DNA from: Mytilus galloprovincialis
Lineage: Eukaryota; Mollusca; Bivalvia; Mytilida; Mytilidae
Reading direction: 5' to 3'
Assembly: GCF_965363235.1 (NCBI RefSeq)
Contig: NC_134842.1
Span: forward strand, 32,798,958 to 32,862,957
Length of the DNA stretch: 64,000 nt
The notes beneath the pieces are model-generated. The model was not told where the DNA came from and did not search any database. It worked only from the letters and a program-made list of their open reading frames with translations. Below, in pieces: positions 48,485 through 59,931 of the stretch. Position numbers and translations under genes: made by a program. Positions within the stretch are counted from its first letter, which is position 1. Each line of letters begins with the position of its first letter.

Positions 48485-48920
48485 TATTATTTGATATCAA
48501 GTTCATTTCTCCATGTAGAAACGATCATTTTTTTCTGTGTCCAGTAGCATCGTATATTCTTAAAATATTTTCTCGCACAATGTCTGGACATCGGTGGACA
48601 TGCATCAGTGCAAAACTATATTTTTACAAATGAAAATCAATGATCAGACTATAGTCATAAAGTAGGACAATAAATTAACAAAAGACACACCAAAAGACAA
48701 ACCCAGATCAACTCTGAAAACAAATAATAAAATAGAAATATGAATTAAGAAAAACATGCAGGGGCGACACCAGAGAGTGGAGAGAACTTGCTTCTTGCAA
48801 GACACTTTCCGTGAAAACAATTTGATATGAAGACAATCTTTTGTTTCAGTTTTTGTTTATGAAATTTCCAACATGAAGCATTTGCCTCATTTGCCTCAAT
48901 GTAGTTACGGCCCTGTTGAC
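48485..48920. repeat. Dispersed repeat copy 2, uninterrupted
   Basis: The complete counterpart of 46894-47570, about 85-90% similar by eye over the shared parts. It gives the empty-site form for the insertion in copy 1. No coding potential is supported. Confidence 0.7.
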
Positions 48921-49874
48921 AACTGTCCGATGAGATGAAATAAATTCTGTAAAAAAACACGAAACAGTTTGGCCTGGAGGTACAGGTATTGTAGAACCAT
49001 TACGATCCTGACATTTTTTTACAGGAAGTCGTAACACAATCAGGTAATATAAACAGACAACACTTTTGATAAATATTTATTATTCAAATCAGATTAAATC
49101 GTAAAATTAACCAGAAGCAGAGGTAATTAAAACCTCATAAAAAAATAAAAATCATATACAAACACAACCTTTTTCACATAGAGAGTATTTTATTAAAGTC
49201 TTTGATTCTGTCCTCGAACGGAATGTTATGAGTAACGCAATGTTTTCAATAATTATCCTCTGCATGAGGTTATACAAAATCAAAAGCTAGAGCATATATT
49301 TTAAGTATCTATATGATATAAAAAAAGTTACACATTGGATAAAAATGTTAAATTTGATTTCGTTGGCTTAATGTTCAATGGCAAATACTTCATTACTATT
49401 TTTGAAAGTTCTTAATTCATAACTGAAAGCATGGCTAGCATATATTTTGACTGATATTGAAAAAAATATATGTTGGGTATAGGAACAAAAAAGGGGAGAC
49501 ATGATAAAAGCAATATGGAGCTTCTGGAAAAGAACAATCGGAAAATTTAAATTGCAATTAAACAAAACATCTTTTCTTGTAAAACTAACTCATTCCGTCA
49601 GGATAAATAAAACAATCTCAATATCAAAATGTATACACTGTTATACGATTGAACCAGAGGTGGCCCTTAAAAAATCCAATCAATGACCTTTCTCAAGGGG
49701 ATCGTGTCCATGTCCTTAATCTTGCCGTACTGTACATAGAACATGTATCCACGAAAACATGTGTTCTACAATCTATACAACATATATGTACAACCTTAAA
49801 CCAATCATGCCATGATACAATAACAATATATTTTGTATTCGTACACACTCTTCAATATTATCCAGTCTACACTG

Positions 49875-51169
49875 CTATTCTGTTTTTGACTTTTCAAGGG
49901 ACACTGTCCTGCCAGAAATATGATACAGAAAGCACAATGCGAAAAACACACAACTTGGGAATATACTTTCTTTGTATTCTTTTAAACAAATGAGTGTTTG
50001 AACTGCTCCCGCCATTGTAATGATAAGCAGAACACATCCGACCTTTCTAGTATCCTTGAGGATTAGGGCAAGGGCTCCAGCTAATTCTATTATTCCTGTC
50101 ACCAATTTGTATGTCATTGGATTTGGCTGATATCCAAACAAAATGGTTACACAAACATGACAATACTGTTGGAACTTCCGATTCTAAAATGAAATAAAAT
50201 ATAAAATGTGACATAAAAAATAAATTCATCATCGTCAGCATCGTTGCCGTCAGGTTCGTCATTGGCATCGTCATCATCGTCGTCGTTATCATCAACATCG
50301 TCATTGTCGTCTGTTCTCATCAGGAAAGACTTTTAAAAAGCTTCCACACAAATAAAGTTGACTGATCGCTAACTTACTGACTTGTTCGAACTATGACAGT
50401 TTGATAGAACAGAAATATAACATTCACATATTAACTAGTATAATTCTATTACGAAGTTATATAATTCTATCTGAATCTTTTTGTAATAGATTTGCGATTG
50501 TCCAAAGTCAGGAGCCTCTGACCTTTGTAAGTCTTGTTTGATTTTTAATTTTAGTTTCTTGTGTTTAATTCAGAGTTTAGTATGACGTCAATTATCACTG
50601 AACTAGTATACATATTTGTTTAGGGGTTATGTCAAGGACTCCTTCGGGTGCGGGAGACCATTGGTACTGGGGCCTTCGGGTGTTGTCTGCTCTATAGTAG
50701 GGCTGTTGTCTCTTTGACACATTCCCCATTTCCATTCCCAATTTTATTCCCAAATCTGAACTTGAATAGCCTATGTTTGGAAGAATACATGCATAATTTG
50801 ACTTTCATTTATCACGTTTACAAAAAATCGTCAATCCATCGTTACGCTTAGACCCCAATGAGACCCATTTTATACAAAAGTGGTATTTTTGATGCGATAT
50901 ATAGTGAATGCAAACATGTTCTTAATTTCCAGTTCACATCATCGTCATATTGACTTGTGCGAGCTTTGGCAGCTAAAGTTAAATATTCCGGAACCAATAT
51001 TTGTTTAAAAAAATTTCCAGTTTTCTTCACAACTGATATTTAATCTTACCATGTCAGCTCCTACTTCTTGTGGAAACTTTGATGGGAAAAGTTTGCAAAG
51101 TGATGCCATCATAAATAGAGATATCAATCCTACCAATACAGCCTTCTCCAGAATGGCCACAACACCCAT
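49875..51169 (-). CDS. TMEM35: TMEM35/NACHO-like DoxX-type membrane protein, two exons, 142 aa
   Basis: Exon 1 is 51169-51050 (40 codons, donor ATG|gtaaga) and exon 2 is 50183-49875 (103 codons with stop, acceptor tttag); the junction is at phase 0. The motif VTILFGYQPNPMTYKLVTGI followed by IELAGALALIL is the signature of the TMEM35 family (FGYQPDP...Y...G..EL). Four hydrophobic segments lie at about 5-25, 61-79, 85-103 and 112-128. In vertebrates TMEM35A (NACHO) is an ER chaperone for nicotinic acetylcholine receptors; the sister TMEM35B is less known, and I cannot say which this resembles more. An earlier ATG near 51197 is out of frame. A GTC/ATC trinucleotide tract lies 40 bases before the exon 2 acceptor. 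Confidence 0.88.
50222..50316. repeat. ATC/GTC trinucleotide repeat by the TMEM35 exon 2 acceptor
   Basis: About 95 bp of imperfect (GTCATC)n lie in the TMEM35-like intron, 40 bases upstream of the acceptor on the gene strand. On that strand it reads GAC/GAT, so it displaces a normal polypyrimidine region farther upstream. Confidence 0.75.
50505..50750. repeat. Dispersed repeat 'aggagcctctg.cctttgtaag', copy 1
   Basis: Same order of phrases as 51400-51645, including 'gttgtctgctctat.gt' and 'cacattccccatttccattc'. It lies in the TMEM35-like intron. Confidence 0.7.
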
Positions 51170-51399
51170 AGCTGTATTTCTTCAAGGCTGCAAACATTTT
51201 TAAAGTTTCATTACATTACACACTACTTATATCCATGTACTAGATCATTCGAGGTAAAATACTTTTCTTAAGACACAAAACATAATTTGTAATTCAGTAA
51301 AGAGTATAAGAATCAATCATTTGGTGTACAAGAAGGCAATATCATAATATAGGTACCCGTTCCTCCTTTCTTTAATACTTGATGAGAAATATAAAGATA

Positions 51400-51645
51400 A
51401 GGAGCCTCTGGCCTTTGTAAGTCTTGTATTATTTTAACTTTAGTTTCTTGTGTACAATTTGGAGTTTAGTATGGGGTTCATTATCACTGAACCAGTATAT
51501 ATTTGTTTAGGGGCCAGCTGAAGGACGCCTCCGGGTGCGAGAATTTCTCGTTGCATTGAAGACCTGTTGGTGACCTTCTGCTGTTGTCTGCTCTATGGTC
51601 GGGTTGTTGTCTCTTTGGCACATTCCCCATTTCCATTCTAAATTT
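51400..51645. repeat. Dispersed repeat 'aggagcctctg.cctttgtaag', copy 2
   Basis: Direct-orientation partner of 50505-50750, starting about 230 bases upstream of the TMEM35-like start codon, so it may overlap that gene's promoter region. Confidence 0.7.
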
Positions 51646-53770
51646 TAAGTAGTGTGACTACAGTTATTACGAGTCTGTCAACACGGAGATTGAGAGGTAA
51701 AACCCCGCTCATGGGAAGGTTTATTTGGTTGTTATGAAATAGAAGTTCTTTCGTTATGTAAAATCCAAGTGCAAAATCATGTATTTAGTGATATTATTTA
51801 CACTGGAATGCTTGTTCTTATAGGCTTGTTCCTCGTTCCTTTCGGCAGAGATGATACAGAATATTTGTTCGACTAATAATTATATAAGAATGGGTGTACG
51901 TATTAAAACGACCCATGCCGTGCCGACCACTGACAGAAACAAATAGTATGGGTTAAACTCCCGGCATGCAGCTTCAATTCCGATCAATGTACACTTTTTT
52001 AGACAATTTTTTACATATCCTCAAAACGAAGAGTAGAGTCGGTTTCAGCTCCGATCTGCAAGCATACAAGTACAATAAGACGATATTTTAATCATCCGCT
52101 GATTCTAAAATTCCATTATTTGAATACTAATATATGTTCCTACTCTATTAATTTAGCTTAACACTGATTGTTAATTTACTTCCCCATTCATGCCATTCTT
52201 GATCATTCTATCGTAAACATTTTTTTAAAAATTATTTATATCTAGTTTTAGTCATTTTAATTGCGTGTTTTTTTATTGTTTGTATTGACGGTTTTTATGG
52301 TGTTCGATCATTACCTGTTCCTATGCTTTTGTACTTTGAGGGTTCCTCAGTTATACAGTCTATATTAGAACATGTTGAACGAACGAACAAATAATTATCA
52401 AGGTAATATGAATATGTCATCGGTTATATACTGTGACTATAGTTTACCTAGATTTATTAACAGTTTCAAATTTCGTGTTCTTAATGATTTTGTGTGTTTC
52501 GTTAACATTATAAAAACTATTGGACAGTAGAACAGACCACATCTTGTATGAAAACTAAGATTGTTATAGTCAAGAATGACACGTATTGGCTACCATACCT
52601 TGCATTTATGGTCATTTATCCTAAACTGAGATCTATACTAAACAAAACATAAACATTAAAAAGACTAATGTTCATTCGTGGTCCAAACTAAGATCTAATT
52701 GATTAAAATGTATCCTACTGGAAATAAATTAAGTCATATAGTATATAATTTTAATTATAAAGACTATAGTTCTTTTTTATAACACTGTGCTGGCCCTGTG
52801 CTGCATGCATGACCGAGACCGAGTCGAAAACGTAACTTGACTTAACTTCAGCTGCATGGATCGCAAAACGGGAATTGTAGAATCCTGCCCATTGTATCTG
52901 CAATAAGCAACACATATGTGAAACGCGATATCTTATTTATGTTATAATTATTAAACTTACCTGGCTGAAGTATTTATAAAAATTTATTAGTACACAGGGT
53001 GTTGCTAAAACGTGGAGGCAAACGATGGAACGGAATTCAATAATTTCATGTAGTAAGGTATACAATGGAGTTCTGAAATATATATTATAAAATAAATAAT
53101 ATTGTTGTTCATATAGTGAAAGAACAGAAGTAAAAACTCATCGTTATACCAAACACTTATCAAATGTGGAAAAAAAAAAAAGAAAAAAAAGTGAGACAAG
53201 ATATATAAAAAAGTAAACCAACTTTTCCTCATTTTCTACAAAATCCAAAATGCATTACATATAGTATCAACAGGTCAAATTAACACAAATGTACGATTTG
53301 AGAGTACTCGCTGTTACTGGAAGTTAGTTAAAGGCCACTGAAAAACAATTTTGGCATGGACCAGAGACTATAATTATAAAATCAACCAAAACACATCCAA
53401 GAGATTTAGGGTTATTACGTCATAGAAGTCAAAGAAAACATGGCCGTGCAATTCTAAAATATTGACAGGCAGTAGGACACTTAAGGATTAACCTTTTTAA
53501 ATAAATAAGTATATAGAAAATGAACGTGGATGTTTATTTAAAAATGTAAAAAAAAAAAAAACGTTTGAAAGAGTACACATTTATCTATGTTATAATTTGC
53601 TGATGACAAAATCGATATATGTGCCAATGAAAACTAGCTATATTAAAAGATCTAATTACAACATTGGTTAGATAACCCATACTTATCGGTTTTCCGCGCT
53701 TTTAGTACAATATTACAGTAAAATTTAGGAGGTGAAATGCCGTTTTTAATTAATAAAGCAAAAAAAAAAA
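51646..53770. other. Upstream of the TMEM35-like gene; no gene seen
   Basis: AT-rich DNA. It may hold the 5' UTR or promoter of the TMEM35-like gene, but no TATA or initiator can be singled out. No ORF with a recognisable motif. Confidence 0.4.
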
Positions 53771-53776
53771 CACTAA

Positions 53777-53980
53777 TCAAATCTTTGTACCTATGATAGA
53801 ATATAGTAAATTACCAATGAAGCATGTATACCGTTCGTTAAAAGCTACGACATCTCCTCGCAGACAGGCATAACGAACGAGTCGTGATATATAAACACCA
53901 CATGATGGATCCAAAGGAGCATCGCCGTCTAAAAAAGGGAAAATTAACAATAGGGAATGAACACTCGTCGTCTCTTTTGT
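53777..53980 (-). pseudogene. Fragment of a reverse-transcriptase-type element
   Basis: The frame contains LLLIFPFLDGDAPLDPSCGV followed by YISRLVRYA. This resembles the FPFLDGDVPR.xSYGVYISQLIRFAR segment common in invertebrate reverse-transcriptase-element polyproteins (from memory of the motif). Only this short piece is recognisable, so it is a remnant. Confidence 0.45.
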
Positions 53981-54676
53981 CGTAAAATTTAGTACGAAAT
54001 TTCCATTTAGAAATTGATATGATAAGGACAACTACTGTTGTTTATGTTAGCTTCTTTAAAGTAAGTTCCTCTGGGTAAATTGTTTGTATTTCACAGACCA
54101 TGCATCTCACCATAAAGTTGCATATATATAGTGGATAATGCATGTATAGTAGGAGATTTACCATATCGACGCAGACAGTTTCACTATACATTGTTTAGAA
54201 TAACTCGATTTTCCGACCTACCTCGTATCCTCGTGTTGTAGGGTGTTCTTGGGTGTTATATATTTTGGAGATTTTAATATATTTCAATTACTATAATTAC
54301 CTGCTTGATATTTGAGTGTTAATTCCTTTAGCGTGTTGATTCAGTATACTTTAATCATATGATTTTGTAACATACATGGAAATGACATAATAATGATGAT
54401 ATATATCATTAGTGATTGCCCAAATGAAACTTAAGTAACTTACTCATTTTTAAATTAGATTTGAAAAAAAAAATGAAAATAGTCGAGGTTAACCAGTCTA
54501 AGGTCAAAATTTAAGTGTTTTCCTTCTTAAAATTCCATTGTTATATTTCATATAAAAACATAGTTTTAATCATGAAAAAATCTATTGAAGATTTTTCTTG
54601 TCCAAATCAAGGATTTGTATAGTAATCTTAATTACTTGAATGATTTATGTTCTTTAAATACAAAAATACAACAATT

Positions 54677-54857
54677 CAGTGGCGGATTTCGGGGGGATCC
54701 GGGGGTTTGTGGCTATCCATCCGGGGGGGTCCCGGGATTGGAACCCTTTTCCAAGTTGAGACGATCAATACAATTGAATGGGGACATATTGTTGGAACCC
54801 TCCAAAATATCTCCTGGGTTTGGAACCGCTTTTTGAAAATGGCTGGAGCCGCCACTG
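54677..54857. mobile_element. 181-bp TIR element, CAGTGGCGG ends
   Basis: A perfect 9-bp inverted repeat CAGTGGCGG/CCGCCACTG bounds a G-rich left part and an A/T-rich right part with two 'ggaacc' blocks. Related in its ends to 28306-28434. No clear target duplication. Confidence 0.65.
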
Positions 54858-55027
54858 AAAATGTGTCCCAAAGATTTGTATACTTTGTTTAGAATAAGAT
54901 CGATTTCCGCCCTCCATCCTTTTTAGTTTTTCTTCTTTCTTGGGTGGTATATATTCCTCCAATGGTTGTTTTTTCGACTTTAAGTTTCTGTAAATTACGG
55001 CAGAGACATGAATTATATATATATGGA

Positions 55028-56283
55028 GGGGCAAGGGGGTCCCAATAACTGCAAAACAGTAAATTGATTTAACTTAAAACAGATAACAAGGAATTGAAAA
55101 GGGATAATAACAGATAACAGTAAATGAAATCTTAAAATCAGACCGGTCTAGGACCAATACAGTAGATCTTATTATATAACTGGCTGTATGGACCTAGCTA
55201 TAGGCTTTAACAGAGACATATATATACATTTTAAATATAATCCTTATCAGGTATCCTTGGCCACATGTTTTCCTTTTTGTTATTTTAATTATTGATTTGA
55301 ATTTGATATACATGTACACTTGGGAGTACAAAGAACATTATCCCCGGCCATATATACATAAAACTCAAATTCGAACAATATCACAAAAAAGAAATCATAT
55401 GGCTATGGATACCTGATGAGGATAGGCCTAGGTCCATATGACCTTAACGGAATCACCTTTTATATATTGTTCACAAGTTTATTATGATTTGTACCAAAAA
55501 TATACAATTATACAAATTATAATTTTCGACATAAAATCTTAACAAAATTACTCATTTCTGTGTTTGTTAAAAAAAATATTTAATAAAAACAAATATTTTT
55601 GGGGGGAGGCTAGGATGAAAAATTGTGTCCTGCATTTTTTTTTTTTTTTTTTTTTTTTGTAATCTCTGTCCTGCTTATTTATTTTTCACTCTTTTTGGTC
55701 CTGCAATTTTTTTTAGTTTAATATCCTCATTTTTTTACATAAAGTGTCTCATCCTGCCTTTTTTTACTCACCCCCTCCCCTACCTATAAATCAAATGGTA
55801 GCTCCTTAATAGAAATGGGCTGAAATTGACAATTTGAATGATGGTTATGGTTATTTGTACATTAGTTATAATTTGTACAATAAATGTGTACAAAGTCAAA
55901 ATACATATGATGGGGTGTATGTTACTGGAATCCTGCAAATACGTGACTTCCATATCATCAGTGGAAAGACCACAATAGATATAAGAAGATGTGGTATAAG
56001 TGCCAATGAGACAACTCTCAAACCAAGTCACAATGTTCAATTATCTTCAATTTCAACTTAAGATTGGCTGTCAAAATCCTAACATTCCAATTTTCAATAA
56101 CAGTTAACAATAAATACAATCTCACAATAACAGATAACAATAAAAATATAATAGTCCCATAACAGCTAACAAGGAATATGACAATAACAGCTAACAGCAA
56201 ATAAATTTTCAGAATAACAGATAACAAAGAATTAAATAACCCCATAACAGCATAACAGTTAAACCCCTTGCCCCCCCCCCCCC
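55028..56283 (-). mobile_element. 1.26-kb non-autonomous element, copy B, reversed
   Basis: Near-identical reverse complement of 45639-46893 over its whole length, with the same GGGGCAAGG/CCTTGCCCC ends, CTGTTAT subterminal repeats and central palindrome. Few substitutions separate the copies, pointing to recent mobility or gene conversion. Confidence 0.8.
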
Positions 56284-57065
56284 TCTGTTATCCGTTGGGA
56301 GTCCGTTGATATACTGCCCGAATAAAACGGACACCTAACTGAAGCGTTCCGGATAAAACGGATGAACAAGATATACGGGAAAATTAAAGGCGACAATAAT
56401 AATACATGTAAATCGCATAAATATTCAAAATGTTTCTGTGTAACTGGTTTTGGTTTGTTCTTCAAAATTCCGCCAAAGGGCAGTGTCTAACCTTGGTAAG
56501 AGCTGCTTGATTGTGTTGACGTGCCCTTACTCTTAGATCGATTATGAATAATAAGAATTCATGAACGTTAGGAAATCTGGCGTACCAATAATTGGCATTT
56601 CTGACGCGAAATTTAAAATTGGCATTTATCCGTTTCAGATCCGTTCATCATCCGTTTTATCCGTTATACGTCCGGTAGAAGTCTGTTTCTCATTCGTTCA
56701 ACATCCGTCTGGTAGAAGTCCGTTGGTGTATTTATCTTCCAGACCTCCAACGGATGTATAACGGACACGTAACGGATATAAAACGGAAACGAAACGGACG
56801 AGTACCGTACAAAACGGACGCCTACCGGACGTTCAACGAACATTTCATCCGTTGGACGTCCGTTCAAAGTTTTGAACCTGATGCTCAAAAATTTCCACCG
56901 GACCATATGAGAACGGACATCGACAGATAAAACGTACGCTTAACGGACATGCAACGGATATGGACGGACGTCTAACGGATAAGAACGGACGTCTAACGGA
57001 CATAAACAGATTGAAAAAAAAGTTATCCGTTAGCCATCCGTTCGAGCTATCCGTTAAGGTGTGAC
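56284..57065. mobile_element. Element made of about 30 ACGGA/TCCGT motifs
   Basis: By hand I count about 32 CGGA or TCCG sites in 785 bp. They are mostly in AACGGA(C/T) or (A/G)TCCGTT form and grouped into blocks of opposite orientation: TCCGTT-rich 56615-56725, AACGGA-rich 56750-56830 and 56910-57000, TCCGTT-rich 57020-57055. The stretch 56400-56570 has none. No ORF is supported. It may be a non-autonomous DNA transposon with multiplied transposase-binding sites; it begins directly at the end of copy B. The family is not known to me. Confidence 0.6.
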
Positions 57066-58800
57066 CGAGGCTTTAGATTTTCATTGATTTGATTCAGTAA
57101 TAATAATTTTAAAAAAAGGATGAAAGACCATTGCAATAAAGATACTACTTCTACATAATTACAATTTTATGTTGAATTCCGCCAGATATGCAAAAAAAAT
57201 AATATAGTTCGCTACTGCCCTGCGGCAGATTTTCTTTATGTTTACAGAATAAAAGTTCATAATATTTCATAATTCTATAATGGTATGACAATTAAAACTT
57301 TCCAACGAACACAAATTTGCTTGCCATATATGGATTTTGAAGATAGTATTCAAATTTATCCATTGAATTTGAGCGAATTTCAAAATAAAATCTGACGCAA
57401 AAGGCTACCGTCCAGGCTTGTGTATTTGGGATAATGAAATAAAAACTTATATATTTTTTACATTTTCTTCAAGCTTGTATTTTTATAAACTTTCTAATGA
57501 ACCAAAATTTGCTTACCAGACATTTATTGAAGAAGATATTATACAATGACTGTCTTTTGATGAGGTAAATGTGTAGTTTTATTGACTTTTGAAAAACTGA
57601 TCTTGACTGAGGCCAACGGCCAAAGTGAATGTCACCTCAATTTATACTATATGTTAGTATAATAGTCCCAGATGTCAATAGTTTTTTTGAAGTCAATTGA
57701 ACCACATATTTACCGAAACAAAAGAAAGCAATTGTTTAATTCAATTTTCTGAGAGAGAAAAATATGTATTTATAAATTATTTTAAAAACAGTTATTTACC
57801 AAAACAAGCTAAACGTCAAACATTTTATTGTTATCATTTACACTGACATAAAAGCACACGACGTTTTTTTTTCTGCAGGTGAATATGCTTATTTATTCAA
57901 AATCCCATTCATATAGAAAAACCTACTAAAGTTTTATCAATACGGAACAATTAACATTATATTTTGATTTTGAGCTAATCTGCATTTCCACAAATTTTCT
58001 ATTGTAAATTAGACTATACTGTCCTGGCAGGTTTTTTTTTACCTCTGAAAGATGAAATAAATATTGAATTGTAGACTTTTGGAATGATTATTCTTTAGAC
58101 TTTATAATCGACTTAAATATTATGCCAGACAGTTCATGGTCGGTTTGGGGAAATAATTCAATCAATTATAAGTATTTTTTTTCGGAATTTCAGTCAGCCT
58201 TTTTCTTATAAAAATTAACTGTCCTGGCAGATTTTACAGACGAAAACGTATCAAAAATAACTGTCCTGATTATATCTGTCCTGTTTTAAAATAGACCTGC
58301 CCTTTATATTATACAGGATATATCTAATAATCCATTATTAAAAAATTTCGAAAAACATACTGCAATTTTTTCTGAAACTTTAAGTGTAATTTTCTTTTTT
58401 TTTTTATGAAAATCAGAAAAAAATTGAGATAAAAAAAAAAAAAACTTACAATAAAACAGTACCTGTCAATTTTTCAAAATGCCCATGGTGGTTTTACGTG
58501 CAAGGTGTCTCTTACAGCCCTACAAAACCTTCAAGGGGCCTTCAAATGTATCCCCCGCAAATAGTGACAGAATGATAAAATACATCAGGAATAATAATAA
58601 AAAAAGAGATTAACTTTTTTTTACATTTTTGTTATAAAACAAAAGAGATATTAACACAATTGCATATATGTATAGCTTATTTTGGCGAGCGTGAAATCCG
58701 TCCGGTCTTTATTGTTCCCAACAATATTTTTTGTTCATCTTTTATGTTTGATTTTCATAAAATATAGTTCAAAACATTATAAAAATCTACCGAATAACAA
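57066..58800. other. Intergenic, no gene seen
   Basis: AT-rich, with phrases such as 'actgtcctggcag' recurring (58018, 58219) and A tracts near 58435. I see no exon or structured repeat that I can support. Confidence 0.45.
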
Positions 58801-58834
58801 AAAAGGTCTGACTATTTATATCTCATCCGATCAA

Positions 58835-59455
58835 CCGTCCTAGCTGGCATATGCATGTCAGGCTAAGTGCACACAATCTTGAAATTGAAAGAGGTAGATA
58901 CATGCAAGTTAACAAAGAAGAAAGGTTGTGCAAATTATGTCATTATAAAAATATAGAAGACGAAAAACATTTTATCTTGCACTGCACAAAATATGAATCA
59001 CAAAGAAATGTTCTTATATCAAAATTGTCCTATTTTAAAAATTATGACAAACAATCCAAAACTGAGGATGAATATATCAAACTACTACAATGTACTACTT
59101 AATAAAAAGTGTAGAAAAAAACTTAGATTAATATCATCTTTTATTAATCAATCATTTGAATTAAGGAAAAATGTCCTTATAAATTAGTAATATGAACAAT
59201 TTGAAGCTATAACATACAATATACTGATGTCAGTAGTCTATTCTTACAAATTAACCTATATATATTGATATTTATAACTGCACATTTCATTGTTCGACTG
59301 AATGTGCCCAATGATATACTATGTAGTATTGTTTAATTGCTGCATCATTACTATTCGTATACTATTTGTATGGGCCGTTGACAATTATTGTAATTGAGTT
59401 TGTGCCAATAAAGTATTTGTATTTGTATTTGTATTTGTATTTGTATTTGTACTAT
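58835..59455 (+). mobile_element. 5'-truncated LINE end with a (GTATTT)n tail
   Basis: The frame 58851-59102 encodes the C-terminal end of a non-LTR reverse transcriptase: VRLSAHNLEIERGRY then CKLCHYKNIEDEKHFILHC, the zinc-knuckle-like tail of such ORFs. A short 3' UTR follows, ending in 'aataaag' and six GTATTT units (about 59415-59452). Different subfamily from the LINE at 37-43 kb. Confidence 0.75.
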
Positions 59456-59577
59456 CCGGGCAATCGTCCTGTCATTAGTGTAACCCTTACTGTTGCTATT
59501 TTCTGTTTGGTAAGTGGGCGTTCCATAGAATTTGTGTTTACAAATTATCTCCCTTCTTTACAAAGTCAAACAGGTCA

Positions 59578-59589
59578 CACGTGACGTCA
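59578..59589 (+). promoter_or_regulatory. Overlapping E-box and CRE before the PPTC7-like gene
   Basis: CACGTG (59578-59583) shares two bases with a perfect palindromic TGACGTCA (59582-59589). It lies about 117 bases before the start codon, 15 bases before the first upstream ATG. These are binding sites for bHLH-ZIP (MITF/USF type) and CREB/ATF factors. Confidence 0.55.
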
Positions 59590-59603
59590 AGGTCTAAACA
59601 AAG

Positions 59604-59641
59604 ATGAAAGGAGTCAGCTGGAGTTAAACTTTGCCATGTGA
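59604..59641 (+). promoter_or_regulatory. Two upstream ORFs, one a minimal ATG-TGA
   Basis: 59604-59627 is a seven-codon uORF (MKGVSWS, stop TAA). 59636-59641 is ATGTGA, a start directly followed by a stop. Both precede the in-frame start at 59706, if the transcript begins near the E-box/CRE. Start-stop uORFs can stall ribosomes and repress the main frame. Confidence 0.5.
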
Positions 59642-59705
59642 TTTTAGTCCAACTCGGAGTGATATTCTTGACAAAAACTTTTGTAAAAGTGAAGACTATC
59701 GTGTC

Positions 59706-59931
59706 ATGCAATCACTTGCACTGGGATGGCGACTGCTGTCCCGTGCGATTGTCTCCGGAATTCATAATGAGTTTCAACTCAAACCTCGTGCAAAAGTGAA
59801 AGGACCTGTGCAATTTGTGACTGGGTGTTCTGGCTTTTCAAAGTCAGTTTCTAAAACACCAAATTTTAAAAACTGGTCTTTTGGTGACGACGCATATTTC
59901 GTAGCTAAAAATACCAGTTATGATGTTATAG
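59706..59931 (+). CDS. PPTC7: PPTC7-like mitochondrial PP2C phosphatase, first coding exon
   Basis: PPTC7 (yeast Ptc7) is a mitochondrial Mg/Mn-dependent Ser/Thr phosphatase. This exon encodes 75 residues plus one base and ends at a good donor (ATAG|gtaagc). The start MQSLALGWRLLSRAIVSGIH is Arg-containing and amphipathic, fitting a mitochondrial presequence. FVTGCSGFSK then FGDDAYFVAKNTSYDVIG match the family's 'CGFGKD...YGDDACFVA....DVLGVADGVGG'; GDD carries a metal-binding Asp. The next exon, expected to encode (G)VADGVGG, is not found before 64000. The frame is open upstream to 59631, but without an in-frame ATG. Confidence 0.85.

Noticed and set aside
50047..50304. 85-codon Met/Thr-rich minus-strand ORF
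   Set aside because: It is the reading of a GAT/GAC trinucleotide repeat plus another frame of TMEM35-like exon 2.
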